Shown here: positions 36,900 through 46,280 of the stretch, piece by piece
How the letters are laid out: each line of letters starts with the position of its first letter
Numbering within the stretch: position 1 is the stretch's first letter
Position numbers and translations under genes: made by a program
Assembly (NCBI RefSeq): GCF_013393185.1
Contig: NZ_QJQX01000035.1
Coordinates: 99,569-163,568, forward strand
Direction of reading: 5' to 3'
DNA from: Sphingobium lactosutens
Lineage (GTDB): Bacteria > Pseudomonadota > Alphaproteobacteria > Sphingomonadales > Sphingomonadaceae
DNA length: 64,000 nt
The notes under the pieces: model-generated
The model's database searches: none
Seen by the model: only the letters and a program-made list of their open reading frames with translations
Told to the model about the DNA's origin: nothing

Positions 36900-38360
36900 T
36901 CAGACCACGCGCTCGGCGAGCAGTTCCAACTGATTGGTCACGACCACATCATCCTGGTCGGTCAAGGTAGTGGGATAGTCGCCGGTAAAGCAGGCGTCGC
37001 AATATTGCGGACGGATGTCCGCGCGCTTCGCCTCGCCCAATGCCTTGTAGAGGCCGTCGATCGAGATGAAGGCCAGGCTGTCGGCGTGGATGAAATCCTG
37101 CATGCCGCCGACGTCCAGCTTGTGCGCCAGCAGCTTGGTGCGTTCGGGCGTGTCGACGCCGTAGAAGCAGCTATGCTTGGTCGGGGGTGATGCGATGCGC
37201 ATATGCACTTCGGCGGCGCCGGCTTCACGCATCATTTGCACGATCTTGAGCGAGGTGGTGCCGCGCACGATCGAATCGTCGATCAGCACGATCCGCTTGC
37301 CCTCGATCAGGGCGCGGTTGGCGTTGTGCTTCAGCTTGACGCCGAGGTGACGGACCTTGTCGCCCGGCTGGATGAAGGTACGGCCGATATAATGCGACCG
37401 AATGATCCCCAGTTCGAACGGAATGCCCGATTCCTGGGCATAGCCGATCGCCGCTGGCACGCCGCTGTCGGGCACCGGGATGACATAGTCGGCCTCGACC
37501 GGATTTTCGATCGCCAGTTGCGCGCCGATCGCCTTGCGGACCGAATAGACGCTGGAATTGTCGATGATCGAATCGGGCCGGCTGAAATAGACATGTTCGA
37601 AGATGCACGGGCGCGCGTGCGTCTCGCCGAACGGGCGGTGCGATCGGATCTGGCCGTCATTGGTGACGATCACCAGTTCGCCCGGATCGATCGAGCGGAC
37701 ATAATCCGCACCGACGACGTCGAACGCAACGGTTTCGGAAGCGAAGATCGTCGCGTCGCCCAGCTTGCCCATGACCAGCGGCCGGATGCCCAGCGGGTCG
37801 CGGCAGGCGATCATGCCTTCTGGCGTCATGACAATCAGGGAGTAGGCGCCCTCGATCTGCTTCAGCGCATCGATGAACTTGTCGAGCAGGGTGCGATAGC
37901 TGGATGTCGCCACCAGATGGATGATGACTTCCGTATCCGACGTCGACTGGAAAATCGAGCCGCGGCGAATCAGTTCGCGACGCACCTTCATCGCGTTGGA
38001 GATATTGCCATTATGGGCAACGGCGAATCCGCCTGAGTTCAGTTCCGCGTAAAGCGGCTGGACGTTGCGCAACGAGGTTTCGCCGGTCGTCGAATAGCGC
38101 ACATGGCCACAGGCGCTTTCGCCGGGCAAGGCACGAATCACCTCGTCTCGGTCGAAATTGCCCGCCACATGGCCCATCGCCCTATGGGTATGGAAATCAT
38201 GCCCATCCCAGCTGGTGATGCCAGCGGCTTCCTGCCCGCGATGCTGGAGCGCATGAAGGCCGAGCGCGACTATGGCCGACGCCGTTTCCCCGCGGGAAAC
38301 GCCGAAAATGCCACATTCCTCGCGCAACTTGTCGTCGTCGAAGGGATTGGTCGTAAACAT
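36900..38360 (-). CDS. purF: Amidophosphoribosyltransferase
   Basis: The 486-residue enzyme makes phosphoribosylamine from PRPP and glutamine, the first committed step of purine synthesis. The class II glutamine amidotransferase domain starts after a short propeptide, with the N-terminal nucleophile C16 in EECGIFGV. HALQHRGQEAAGI, GHVRYSTTGE and AHNGNISNA follow. The phosphoribosyltransferase part carries RIVLIDDSIVRGTTS, the PRPP loop. The ATG at 38360 is chosen. The open frame upstream to 38549 would place the nucleophile far inside the protein. Confidence 0.96.
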   Translation of the reverse strand: MFTTNPFDDDKLREECGIFGVSRGETASAIVALGLHALQHRGQEAAGITSWDGHDFHTHRAMGHVAGNFDRDEVIRALPGESACGHVRYSTTGETSLRNVQPLYAELNSGGFAVAHNGNISNAMKVRRELIRRGSIFQSTSDTEVIIHLVATSSYRTLLDKFIDALKQIEGAYSLIVMTPEGMIACRDPLGIRPLVMGKLGDATIFASETVAFDVVGADYVRSIDPGELVIVTNDGQIRSHRPFGETHARPCIFEHVYFSRPDSIIDNSSVYSVRKAIGAQLAIENPVEADYVIPVPDSGVPAAIGYAQESGIPFELGIIRSHYIGRTFIQPGDKVRHLGVKLKHNANRALIEGKRIVLIDDSIVRGTTSLKIVQMMREAGAAEVHMRIASPPTKHSCFYGVDTPERTKLLAHKLDVGGMQDFIHADSLAFISIDGLYKALGEAKRADIRPQYCDACFTGDYPTTLTDQDDVVVTNQLELLAERVV

Positions 38361-38598
38361 GGGTGCGAACCGGTTCCGTTGCCGTTCTTTGGCGCTCCCC
38401 AATGGGCCGCCTTTCCGCGCGCATATAGTCGCTTGAGCCTCGTTTGTCGCCTCCTTGTCACAAAAAAGCAGAACCTGCCGTGCAAACGCTCCGTTTCCAT
38501 GACTTTGCCGAACCGTAAAAAGTCTAATTAGCTGCTCCACTATCGGCAAAATGCCCTACTGGCGTAGCGCATCCTGCACGGCTACACACACAGGCCTG

Positions 38599-39333
38599 AT
38601 GCACCGTTTCGCCAATCCTGCCCGCTTCCTGAAGATCGCGCGTCCGCTCACCGGCTGGCTGTTCTGGCCGGGGCTGGCGCTGCTGCTGATCGGCGCCGCG
38701 TGCGGATTGTTCGTGACGCCGGCGGATTATCTGCAAGGCGAAACCGTGCGGATACTCTATATACATGTGCCTGCCGCCTGGCTGGGCATGGGCGGCTGGA
38801 CCGGCATCGCCATCGCCGCGCTAATGCAACTGGTCTGGCGCCATCCGCTCGCAGCGGTTGCAGGACGCGCTATCGCTGCGCCCGGTGCGCTTTTTACCGC
38901 CATCTGTCTGATGACCGGTTCCATCTGGGGGCGGCCGACCTGGGGCACCTGGTGGGAGTGGGATGGACGCATGACCTCCATGCTCGTGCTCTTGTTCCTC
39001 TATCTCGGCTATATCGCGCTCGCCAATGCCAGCGCACGGCAGGGGCAGACGGTCGGGCAGGGCGGGGTGAGCAACGTCACCGCCATTTTCGGTCTGGTCG
39101 GGGCGGTCAATATTCCGATCATCAACCGGTCCGTCGTGTGGTGGAACAGCCTGCACCAGGGACCGAGCATCACGCTGCGCGGGTCGAGCATCGATGGATC
39201 GCTGCTCTGGCCGCTGGGTTTGACCCTGCTCGGTTTTTCCCTCTGGTTCGGGGCGATCGTCCTGATACGGATGCGGGCGATATTGGCACAAAACAAGGTC
39301 GAGGCGCGAATGCAGCGGTTGGCCCGGGGATGA
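38599..39333 (+). CDS. ccmC: Heme exporter subunit CcmC
   Basis: This 244-residue integral membrane protein hands heme to the chaperone CcmE during cytochrome c maturation. It has about six membrane helices and the tryptophan-rich WGTWWEWD motif at W115-D122. HVPAAWLGMGGW and the later NRSVVWWNSLHQGPS also fit CcmC. The ATG at 38599 is chosen over the one at 38551. It is the first gene of ccmCDEFGHI here. ccmA and ccmB are not adjacent. Confidence 0.94.
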   Translation: MHRFANPARFLKIARPLTGWLFWPGLALLLIGAACGLFVTPADYLQGETVRILYIHVPAAWLGMGGWTGIAIAALMQLVWRHPLAAVAGRAIAAPGALFTAICLMTGSIWGRPTWGTWWEWDGRMTSMLVLLFLYLGYIALANASARQGQTVGQGGVSNVTAIFGLVGAVNIPIINRSVVWWNSLHQGPSITLRGSSIDGSLLWPLGLTLLGFSLWFGAIVLIRMRAILAQNKVEARMQRLARG

Positions 39334-39348
39334 GGGCGAGAGGGTAGG

Positions 39349-39468
39349 ATGAATCAGTGGGCTTTCGTGATGGCCGCCTATGCGGTGACGGCGATCGGGA
39401 CGGCGATCGTCAGTCTGTTGAGCTGGCGTGCGATGCGCAATGCCGAGGCGACTGCCGAGCGGCTGTAG
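39349..39468 (+). CDS. ccmD: Small heme exporter protein CcmD
   Basis: A 39-codon reading frame (MNQWAFVMAAYAVTAIG then TAIVSLLSWRAMRNAEATAE) has one membrane helix followed by a basic then acidic tail, as in CcmD. It lies between ccmC and ccmE, with its stop 1 base before the ccmE ATG. CcmD helps release holo-CcmE from CcmC. The call rests on size, topology and position. Confidence 0.85.
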   Translation: MNQWAFVMAAYAVTAIGTAIVSLLSWRAMRNAEATAERL

Positions 39469-39469
39469 C

Positions 39470-39916
39470 ATGAAGGCGAAGCATCAACGGCTGATCCTGG
39501 CGCTGGCTGCGCTGGCGGCGATCATCGGTGCGGGCCTGCTCGCCGTTTCCGCGCTCAAGGATGAGGCGGCCTATTTCTATGCCCCCAATGATGTGAAGAC
39601 CAAGGGCGTGGAACCGGGCAAGGCCATTCGTCTGGGGGGCATGGTCGTGAAGGGCAGCCTGAAGCGCGCGGCCAATGGCGTGACGATCCGATTCGACGTG
39701 ACCGACGGCAAGGCGACCGTGCCTGCGACTTTCAGCGGCATCGCGCCGGACCTGTTCAAGGAGGGCAGCGGGGTCGTCGCGGAGGGCGCGTTCGACGGCA
39801 AAGGCACGTTCGTCGCCACCAACCTGCTCGCAAAGCATGACGAACGCTACATGCCCCGCGAACTGGAGGGAATGAGCTATAACGAAACCACGCATGAGAT
39901 GAAGGCGGAGCGGTGA
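39470..39916 (+). CDS. ccmE: Cytochrome c maturation heme chaperone CcmE
   Basis: The 148-residue periplasmic chaperone is anchored by one N-terminal helix and has an OB-fold body. H123 in LLAKHDERYMP is the conserved histidine that binds heme covalently, with Y127 nearby. The ATG at 39470 directly follows the ccmD stop. Its own stop overlaps an ATG (TGATG at 39914-39918) that opens a 15-codon minicistron leading into ccmF. Confidence 0.95.
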   Translation: MKAKHQRLILALAALAAIIGAGLLAVSALKDEAAYFYAPNDVKTKGVEPGKAIRLGGMVVKGSLKRAANGVTIRFDVTDGKATVPATFSGIAPDLFKEGSGVVAEGAFDGKGTFVATNLLAKHDERYMPRELEGMSYNETTHEMKAER

Positions 39917-39963
39917 TGCAAATGATGTCCGCTCTTCCTCTGTTCAGGGCTTTTCGCGCGTGA
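39916..39963 (+). CDS. Possible 15-codon minicistron between ccmE and ccmF
   Basis: The frame reads MQMMSALPLFRAFRA and then TGA. Its ATG overlaps the ccmE stop (TGATG) and its TGA overlaps the ccmF GTG start (GTGA at 39960). It is too short to call as a functional protein. It may serve as a coupling device that carries ribosomes from ccmE to ccmF. It could also be chance. Confidence 0.35.
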   Translation: MQMMSALPLFRAFRA

Positions 39964-41888
39964 TCGCCGAAGCTGGTCTGGCCGCGCTCTGGCTCGCCGC
40001 TGCGCTAGCGCTGCTTCAGCTATTTCTTGCCTTTGCTGGCCTTAAGGGCGGCAAGTCGGAACTGCTGGCCGCCGTTCGTCCTGCCGCCGTGGCGCAGGGC
40101 GTGTTGACTGCGATCGCCTTTGGCCTGCTCATCACGCTTTTCATACGGTCCGACATGTCGGTGCTGCTGGTCGTCACCAACAGCCATTCGATGAAGCCCT
40201 GGCTCTACAAATTTGCCGGAACCTGGGGCAATCATGAAGGGTCGATGCTGCTCTGGGTGACGGTCATGGGAGTCGCCGGGGCCGCGGTGGCTCTGTTCGA
40301 GCGGGCCTTGCGACGTGATACGCATATGGCAACGCTGGGCGGGCAGGCGGCTATCAGCCTTGGCTTCTATGCCTTCCTGCTCTTCTCCTCCAATCCCTTC
40401 GCGCGGATCGATCCGCCGCCGCCGGATGGGCAGGGGCTGAACCCGCTGTTGCAGGATCCGGGCCTCGCCTTCCATCCGCCGACCCTTTATTTGGGTTATG
40501 TCGGTTTATCGGTCGCCTTTTCCTTTGCGATCGGCGCGCTGCTGACACGGCAGGTGGATGCGGCCTTCGCACGCGCCATGCGGCCTTGGGTGCTGGCGGC
40601 GTGGATATTGCTGACGCTTGGTATCACAGCCGGCAGCTATTGGGCCTATTATGAATTGGGCTGGGGCGGCTGGTGGTTCTGGGATCCGGTCGAGAACGCC
40701 TCGCTGATGCCATGGCTGGCAGCGACCGCATTGCTGCATAGCGTCACCGTGCTGGCGACCCGCGATGCGTTGCGCGCCTGGACGGTCATGCTGGCGGTGA
40801 TCGCCTTCTCCATGTCGATGGTCGGCACCTTCCTTGTTCGTTCCGGCATCCTGACCAGCGTCCACGCCTTCGCCGTCGATCCTGAGCGAGGGAGCTTCAT
40901 TCTCGCGTTGCTCGCTATCTATATCGGCGGTGCGCTTGCCTTGTTCGGCTGGCGGATCGGATCGGTGCGGGAAGGCGCGCCGTTCGAACTGGTTAGTCGC
41001 GAGACGCTGCTGGTCGTCAACAATCTGCTTCTGTCCGTCATTCTCGGCATTGTGTTGATCGGCACCCTCTATCCGCTGATGACCGAAGCCTTTGGCCACA
41101 AGGTGTCGGTCGGCGCGCCCTATTTCGACAGGATCGCGGGACCGATCGCTCTGACGCTGATGATTGCGCTGGCGACAGGACCGCTCGTTCGCTGGCGGCG
41201 CGATCGGGCTGCTGCCGTTGGGAAGCGGTTGATGGTGCCATTCGCCGTGGCGATCCTGGCCACTGTTTCGGTGGCGATCCTTGCTTGGGGACGGATCGGT
41301 ATCCTGCCCTTTTGCGGCCTGGTCATCGCGTTCGCGGTCGGGGCGGCGAGCATCGCGCCGCTGTGGAAGCGAAATCTGCTGCGCACGCCGCTCTTCACCT
41401 GGGGCATGGTCATCGCCCATCTGGGCTGTGCGGTCAGTCTGGCAGGCATGGCCTGCAATTCGGCCTTCACCGTCGAGAAGCTGGTGGCGGCCCGTCCCGG
41501 TGATACGATCCAGACCGCCGGATGGTCGCTCCGTTTCGTTCAGATCAAGCCCATCGCTGGCGATAACTGGACGGCGCTCCAGGCCGATGTGCAGGTGGAT
41601 CGCGGCGGCGCGCCGGTACTGATCCATCCGCAGTCGCGTTTCTTCGCCTCGCCGCCGACCACGACTAGCGAGGCGGCATTGCTGACCCGCTGGAATGGCC
41701 AGCTCTATGTCGTGCTGGGTGAAGAGGTTGAAGGCGGGCGTTGGCAACTTCGTATCTGGTGGAAGCCTTTCGTCACATTAATCTGGCTGGGCGGCATATT
41801 GATCGCTCTGGGCGGCGCGTTGGCGCTGGTCGGGCGGGAACGGCGCGGTTGGCTGATGAAGTGGCGGGCGCGGAGGGCCTTCGCATGA
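39960..41888 (+). CDS. ccmF: Heme lyase CcmF
   Basis: The 642-residue polytopic membrane protein joins heme to apocytochrome c. The WWD motif region GWGGWWFWDPVENASLMPW is intact, and HEGSMLLW, LAFHPPTLYLGYVG and MVGTFLVRSG are typical. The GTG start (MIAEAGLAALW) matches the usual N-terminus of the family. No in-frame ATG lies between it and ccmE. It overlaps the thioredoxin-like gene at the 3' end (ATGA). Confidence 0.95.
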   Translation: MIAEAGLAALWLAAALALLQLFLAFAGLKGGKSELLAAVRPAAVAQGVLTAIAFGLLITLFIRSDMSVLLVVTNSHSMKPWLYKFAGTWGNHEGSMLLWVTVMGVAGAAVALFERALRRDTHMATLGGQAAISLGFYAFLLFSSNPFARIDPPPPDGQGLNPLLQDPGLAFHPPTLYLGYVGLSVAFSFAIGALLTRQVDAAFARAMRPWVLAAWILLTLGITAGSYWAYYELGWGGWWFWDPVENASLMPWLAATALLHSVTVLATRDALRAWTVMLAVIAFSMSMVGTFLVRSGILTSVHAFAVDPERGSFILALLAIYIGGALALFGWRIGSVREGAPFELVSRETLLVVNNLLLSVILGIVLIGTLYPLMTEAFGHKVSVGAPYFDRIAGPIALTLMIALATGPLVRWRRDRAAAVGKRLMVPFAVAILATVSVAILAWGRIGILPFCGLVIAFAVGAASIAPLWKRNLLRTPLFTWGMVIAHLGCAVSLAGMACNSAFTVEKLVAARPGDTIQTAGWSLRFVQIKPIAGDNWTALQADVQVDRGGAPVLIHPQSRFFASPPTTTSEAALLTRWNGQLYVVLGEEVEGGRWQLRIWWKPFVTLIWLGGILIALGGALALVGRERRGWLMKWRARRAFA

Positions 41889-42412
41889 GGAAGCGGCTGA
41901 TCTGGCTGCCGTTTGTGCTGTTTCTGGCCTTTGTCGGCCTGTTCGCGAGCGGCCTGTTCCAGCCCGACGACCGGATCATCCATTCGCGTCTGGTGGGGCA
42001 GCCGCTCCCGGCCTTCACCTTGCCGGCGGGGGCAAGCGACCGGGCCGCGCTGGCCAGCGCCCAATTGGCTAGCGGGAAGCCGCGCCTGCTCAACATCTTC
42101 GCCAGCTGGTGCGTCCCCTGCGCGGCTGAAGCGCCGCAACTGATGGCGCTCAAGCAGGCGGGCGTGGAGATCGACGCCATCGCCATTCGTGATGCCCGCC
42201 CCGATGTCGACGCTTTCCTCAAGCGCTATGGCAATCCTTATGCCCGGATCGGCCTCGATGCGCGGAGCGGCGTTCAGATCGCGCTTGGATCGTCAGGCGT
42301 GCCGGAAACCTTCGTGATCGATGGCAAGGGGCGGATCGCCTATCAGCATATCGGTGATATCCGTGCTGACGACGTGCCGATGATTCTCGATCTGCTGAGG
42401 CACGCGCGATGA
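41885..42412 (+). CDS. ccmG: Thiol:disulfide interchange protein CcmG/DsbE
   Basis: This 175-residue thioredoxin-fold protein is anchored by an N-terminal helix (residues 5-24) and keeps the apocytochrome CxxCH thiols reduced. The active site is WCVPC (C76, C79) in LLNIFASWCVPCAAEAP. The cis-proline region VPETFVIDGKGRI is present. It starts at an ATGA overlap with ccmF. The open frame upstream to 41741 lies within ccmF and is not used. Confidence 0.95.
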   Translation: MRKRLIWLPFVLFLAFVGLFASGLFQPDDRIIHSRLVGQPLPAFTLPAGASDRAALASAQLASGKPRLLNIFASWCVPCAAEAPQLMALKQAGVEIDAIAIRDARPDVDAFLKRYGNPYARIGLDARSGVQIALGSSGVPETFVIDGKGRIAYQHIGDIRADDVPMILDLLRHAR

Positions 42413-42819
42413 GGATGGTGTTCGCCCTGCTGCTCGCGTTGTTCGCCACGCCGCTCGCTGCCCAGACCGCCTTGCCGCCCGCGCCCTGGGCGGACCGGCA
42501 GATCCCGAATGCGGCGCAGGAGCGAAAGGCCAAAGCGCTGATGGAAACCATCCGCTGCCTCACTTGCCAGAGCCAGTCGATTGCCGACTCGAATGCCAGC
42601 ATGGCGGGCGATATGCGATCGCAGATCCGCGAGCGGATCATGGCGGGAGAGCAGCCCGAAGCGATTCGCGCCTGGCTGGTGTCGCGCTATGGCGATTGGG
42701 TCAGCTATGAACCGACCGCCGCGCCGATCCTCTGGCCGCTCTGGGCTGCGCCGCTGTTCCTGCTGGCACTCGGCCTGTTGCTGATGCGCGGACAGATAAA
42801 ACGGAGGAAGGGCCGATGA
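42409..42819 (+). CDS. ccmH: Cytochrome c-type biogenesis protein CcmH (CycL)
   Basis: The 136-residue protein has a signal peptide, the redox motif IRCLTCQ (C50, C53) and a C-terminal membrane helix (PLWAAPLFLLALGLLLM). This is the short CcmH/CycL form that handles apocytochrome thiols. It overlaps both neighbours by ATGA junctions. Confidence 0.94.
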   Translation: MRMVFALLLALFATPLAAQTALPPAPWADRQIPNAAQERKAKALMETIRCLTCQSQSIADSNASMAGDMRSQIRERIMAGEQPEAIRAWLVSRYGDWVSYEPTAAPILWPLWAAPLFLLALGLLLMRGQIKRRKGR

Positions 42820-43460
42820 CGGGCTGGATAATTGCTTTCGGTCTGGCGGCACTGGTATTCCTTGCCTTGCTCTTTGCCGGCCGCATTCCGCGATCGGCGC
42901 GGGAAATCTCGGCAGCGGCATTGCTCCTGGGGCTTGCCGGCTATGCCTGGCAGGGGCATCCGGGCCTCGCTGGCGCCCCGCGCAAACTGGCTGAAACCAG
43001 GGGTGAGGCGTTCGACGAGAAACTGGCCGAAAAACGCCGTGGCCTTGCCGAGCGGTTCGGGCCGGCGGCTCAATGGATGATGCTGTCCGACGGACTCGCG
43101 CGGCAGGGCAAGACCAGGGAGGCGGCAAATGTCCTGCTGTCGGGCCTGCGTGATACGCCGGACGACGCGAATCTCTGGTTGGGGCTGGGCAATGCGCTGA
43201 TCAATCATGCCGGCGGCGTGATCTCCCCCGGCGCTGAGTTCGCCTATCGCCGCGCTCTGACGCTCGATCCGGATGGGCCGGCGCCGCGTTATTTCTATGG
43301 TCTTGCGCTGGCCCGCGCCGGGCAGTTTCAGGCCGCGCGCGACCTTTGGGCGCCGCTTGCGGCCCGTGCCCCGGCCGGTAGCCAGGTGAAGGCGGAACTG
43401 GAAGCCAATATCGCGCGTATCGATTCCATGCTCGCCAATGGTGCCCCTGTCCCGCAATGA
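42816..43460 (+). CDS. ccmI: Short CcmI/CycH-like TPR protein
   Basis: The 214-residue product has two N-terminal membrane segments (about 3-22 and 32-46) and TPR-like repeats from about residue 85 to 195 (ANLWLGLGNALINHAGGV, PRYFYGLALARAGQF). It is last in the ccm operon, where CcmI binds and presents apocytochromes. It is about half the length of CcmI of E. coli CcmH or Rhodobacter CcmI. It is therefore a compact form rather than a full match. The symbol is assigned by position and topology. Confidence 0.8.
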   Translation: MTGWIIAFGLAALVFLALLFAGRIPRSAREISAAALLLGLAGYAWQGHPGLAGAPRKLAETRGEAFDEKLAEKRRGLAERFGPAAQWMMLSDGLARQGKTREAANVLLSGLRDTPDDANLWLGLGNALINHAGGVISPGAEFAYRRALTLDPDGPAPRYFYGLALARAGQFQAARDLWAPLAARAPAGSQVKAELEANIARIDSMLANGAPVPQ

Positions 43461-43576
43461 CGCGCCGCAGCGCGGATGATTGCGCCCCGTCAGGAGGCGT
43501 GATAGGGCGCGGCCCCATGCAGGGTATGACATATCCTTTTGAGACCGTTGCTCGATGACCGCTCGGCTTTCCATTC

Positions 43577-45505
43577 ATGGCTGATTCCCTTCCCAACACC
43601 GCGCCGGCGACGGCCGATGATGAGCAGGGCGGCCACGGCCATGCCCGGCAGAAGGCCACGCTGAAGCTGGTCGTCGGTGCGATCGGCATTGTGTTCGGCG
43701 ACATCGGTACGAGTCCGCTCTACGCCTTTCGCGAAACCTTCGCCGGCCATCATCATCTCGATCTCGACCCGGACCATATCCTGGGCGTCATCAGCCTGAT
43801 GTTCTGGTCGATGATGCTGGTGGTGACGCTGAAATATGTCAGCATCATCATGCGCGCCGACAATAAGGGCGAGGGCGGTAGCCTGGCGCTGCTGGCGCTG
43901 ATCAACGGTCAGACGAAAACCCAGCGCTGGTCGCGCGGCATCATCCTGCTGGGTGTCTTCGCAACGGCGCTCTTTTACGGCGACTCGATGATCACGCCGG
44001 CGGTGTCGGTGCTGTCGGCGGTCGAAGGTCTGGCGGTCTATAATCCCGAACTGGCGCCGGCGATCCTGCCGGTCGCGATCCTGATCCTGCTGGGATTGTT
44101 TTGGATTCAGGGGCTGGGCACGAACCGCGTGGCGACGCTGTTCGGTCCGATAATGTTGCTCTATTTCGTCACCATCGCGACCCTGGGCGTTCTTTCGATC
44201 GTGAAGACGCCGGGCATTCTCTACGCCTTCAACCCCTATTGGGCGGTGATGTTCTTCGTCACCGACCCGTTGCCGGCCTTCCTCGCGCTGGGGTCCGTCG
44301 TGCTGGCCGTGACCGGCGCGGAGGCGCTCTATGCCGATATGGGGCATTTTGGCCGCAGCCCGATCCGCGTGTCCTGGCTCTTCTTCGTGCTGCCCGCGCT
44401 GATGCTCAACTATATGGGGCAGGGCGCGCTGCTGTTCCGCGAAGGCGCGGCGGCGCTGCACAGCCCCTTCTACAATCTTGCGCCGCAATGGGGACAGTTG
44501 CCGCTGGTGGTGCTGGCCACGCTGGCAGCGATCATCGCGTCGCAGGCGGTGATTTCGGGCGCCTTCTCCGTCACGCAGCAGGCTATCCAGCTTGGCTTCA
44601 TGCCGCGCCTGCGGATTTCGCACACCAGCGCGTCCGCCGCCGGGCAGATTTACATTCCCCTGATCAACTGGGGGCTGATGACGATGGTCATCCTGCTGGT
44701 GCTGGTATTCCAGACATCGTCCAACCTGACGGCGGCCTATGGCATCGCGGTCACGGGCGCGATGTTCATCGACAATTTGTTGCTGACCGTGTTGCTCTAC
44801 CGTCTGTGGCACTGGAAATGGTATTATTCCGCGCCGCTGCTGTCGGTCTTCTTCCTGGTCGACGGCGCCTATCTGGCGGCCAACCTGACCAAGGTGCCGG
44901 ACGGCGGCTGGTTCCCGCTGCTGATCGGCTTCGTCGTCTTCACGCTGCTGACCACATGGTCGCGCGGTCGGCGGCTGGTGCAGGATCGTCTGCGCGAAGC
45001 GGCCATGCCGATCCCGGTGTTCGTGGCGTCCGCCGCCAACAGTGCGGTACGGGTGCCCGGCACGGCGGTCTTCATGACATCGACGCCCGATGGCGTGCCC
45101 CATGCGCTGCTGCATAATTTGAAGCACAACAAGGTGCTGCACGAGCGGGTGATCCTGCTGACGGTGAAGATCAAGGATGTGCCGGTCGTCGAGGATGACG
45201 GTCGGTGCAAGCTGGAGGATCTGGGCCGGGGCTTCTTCCGCGTGGTGCTCCATTATGGCTTCATGCAGGAGCCGGACGTGCCGGCCGCGCTCAAGAATAT
45301 CAGCGGCTGCGGGCAGGCGTTCAAGATGATGGACACCAGCTTCTTCCTTGCCCGCCAGACGCTGCTGCCGTCGGCCAAGCCGGGCATGCCGCTGTGGCGG
45401 GAGAAGATCTTCGCTTGGATGCTGCGCAACGCGGAAAGCGCGATGGAGTTCTTCCGCCTGCCCACCAACCGGGTCGTGGAACTGGGCAGCCAGGTAGAAA
45501 TCTGA
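43577..45505 (+). CDS. kup: Low-affinity potassium transporter Kup
   Basis: The 642-residue membrane protein takes up K+ with protons. The N-terminal signature [20 protein letters not shown] and about twelve helices to residue 450 are standard for Kup/HAK/KT. A cytoplasmic C-terminal domain (about 455-642) follows. It is a single gene with a terminator after it and no Trk or Kdp genes nearby. Confidence 0.95.
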   Translation: MADSLPNTAPATADDEQGGHGHARQKATLKLVVGAIGIVFGDIGTSPLYAFRETFAGHHHLDLDPDHILGVISLMFWSMMLVVTLKYVSIIMRADNKGEGGSLALLALINGQTKTQRWSRGIILLGVFATALFYGDSMITPAVSVLSAVEGLAVYNPELAPAILPVAILILLGLFWIQGLGTNRVATLFGPIMLLYFVTIATLGVLSIVKTPGILYAFNPYWAVMFFVTDPLPAFLALGSVVLAVTGAEALYADMGHFGRSPIRVSWLFFVLPALMLNYMGQGALLFREGAAALHSPFYNLAPQWGQLPLVVLATLAAIIASQAVISGAFSVTQQAIQLGFMPRLRISHTSASAAGQIYIPLINWGLMTMVILLVLVFQTSSNLTAAYGIAVTGAMFIDNLLLTVLLYRLWHWKWYYSAPLLSVFFLVDGAYLAANLTKVPDGGWFPLLIGFVVFTLLTTWSRGRRLVQDRLREAAMPIPVFVASAANSAVRVPGTAVFMTSTPDGVPHALLHNLKHNKVLHERVILLTVKIKDVPVVEDDGRCKLEDLGRGFFRVVLHYGFMQEPDVPAALKNISGCGQAFKMMDTSFFLARQTLLPSAKPGMPLWREKIFAWMLRNAESAMEFFRLPTNRVVELGSQVEI

Positions 45506-45582
45506 TTTCCGCTTTTCATATGTGGAAGTTCACACCGTTCAGACAAATACGATCATCTCTGATCGTTTCCAGATAGGACAGC

Positions 45583-45620
45583 AAAAAGGGCGCGGCCTTG
45601 CGGTCGCGCCCTCGTCTTTT
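45583..45620. terminator. Bidirectional terminator between kup and hsp20
   Basis: The arms GGGCGCG (45588-45594) and CGCGCCC (45605-45611) form the hairpin. Minus-strand transcription meets TTTTT after it, and plus-strand transcription meets TCGTCTTTTTC. It ends both convergent genes. Confidence 0.85.
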
Positions 45621-45633
45621 TCATCGATCGGGA

Positions 45634-46101
45634 TCAGGCGGCGTCGCGGTCCTTGACGCTGATGTCCACCAACTGACCGCCATTGATGGCGATCTTCTTG
45701 GGCTTCATCGCTTCGGGAACTTCGCGGACCAGTTCGATCACCAGCAGGCCGTCGGTCAGATCGGCCTTTTCGACGCGGACGAAGTCGGCGAGTTCGAAGC
45801 GGCGCTCGAAGCTGCGGTTGGCGATACCGACATGCAGGAATTTGGAGCGGTCGGCAGCCGATGCTTCATCCTTGCGACCGATCACCTGGAGCAGATTCTG
45901 CTGTGCGGTGATGTCGATCTCTTCGGGGCGGAAGCCGGCGACGGCGAGCGTCACGCGATAGCGATCTTCCGACAGGCGTTCGATATTGAAGGGGGGATAA
46001 TTGTCGCCCTGAGCAAGGCGGGCGTTATTTTCGATCAGGTCGAACAGACGATCAAAGCCCACGGTCGAGCGACGATAGGGGGTAAGGTCAAAACCACGCA
46101 T
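45634..46101 (-). CDS. Small heat shock protein, Hsp20/IbpA family
   Basis: The 155-residue alpha-crystallin-type chaperone has an N-terminal arm (MRGFDLTPYRRSTVGFDRLF), the core domain from about 38 to 130 (YRVTLAVAGFRPEEIDI, FERRFELADFVRVEKADL, GLLVIELVREVPE) and the C-terminal extension with the KKIAI motif. It holds unfolding proteins during heat stress. Its leader carries an RpoH-like promoter and a ROSE-like element, so it is likely induced at both transcription and translation. Confidence 0.95.
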   Translation of the reverse strand: MRGFDLTPYRRSTVGFDRLFDLIENNARLAQGDNYPPFNIERLSEDRYRVTLAVAGFRPEEIDITAQQNLLQVIGRKDEASAADRSKFLHVGIANRSFERRFELADFVRVEKADLTDGLLVIELVREVPEAMKPKKIAINGGQLVDISVKDRDAA

Positions 46102-46193
46102 TTGTCATAATCTCCAACGAGCAATATGAACATGCCGGACCCGTCAACTGGCATCCGGCGATATGATGTCCGGCCCCATCAGGCGGCTGAACA
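46102..46193 (-). promoter_or_regulatory. ROSE-like RNA thermometer in the hsp20 leader
   Basis: The leader is about 90 bases. Near its 3' end the minus strand reads ATTGCTCGTTGGAGATT, in which TTGCT (46124-46120) lies just before the ribosome site GGAG (46115-46112). ROSE thermometers of alphaproteobacterial small heat shock genes end in a hairpin where a (U/C)UGCU segment masks the ribosome site. Upstream GC-rich stretches can form further hairpins. The assignment rests on this motif and the gene context. Confidence 0.6.
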
Positions 46194-46199
46194 GGTTTG

Positions 46200-46227
46200 A
46201 TATGGTTCGCGTCTTCTGGCTTTCAAG
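46200..46227 (-). promoter_or_regulatory. RpoH-type heat shock promoter of hsp20
   Basis: On the minus strand, CTTG (46227-46224) is followed after 18 bases by CCATAT (46205-46200). This matches the alphaproteobacterial RpoH pattern CTTG-N17/18-CYTATNT at most positions. Transcription would begin near 46193, giving the 90-base leader. Confidence 0.6.
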
Positions 46228-46280
46228 ATGCGATATAAGCATGCTGCCTAGATATGCGGCGGCGTTTGGCGGAGGTGGCA

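Noticed and set aside
38361..38549. N-terminal extension of purF
   Set aside because: PurF needs its nucleophilic Cys near the N-terminus after a short propeptide. The extension would bury it at about residue 79.
41741..41884. N-terminal extension of the ccmG frame into ccmF
   Set aside because: The ATG at 41885 in the ATGA overlap begins a standard signal anchor. The extra 48 residues overlap ccmF and have no family likeness.
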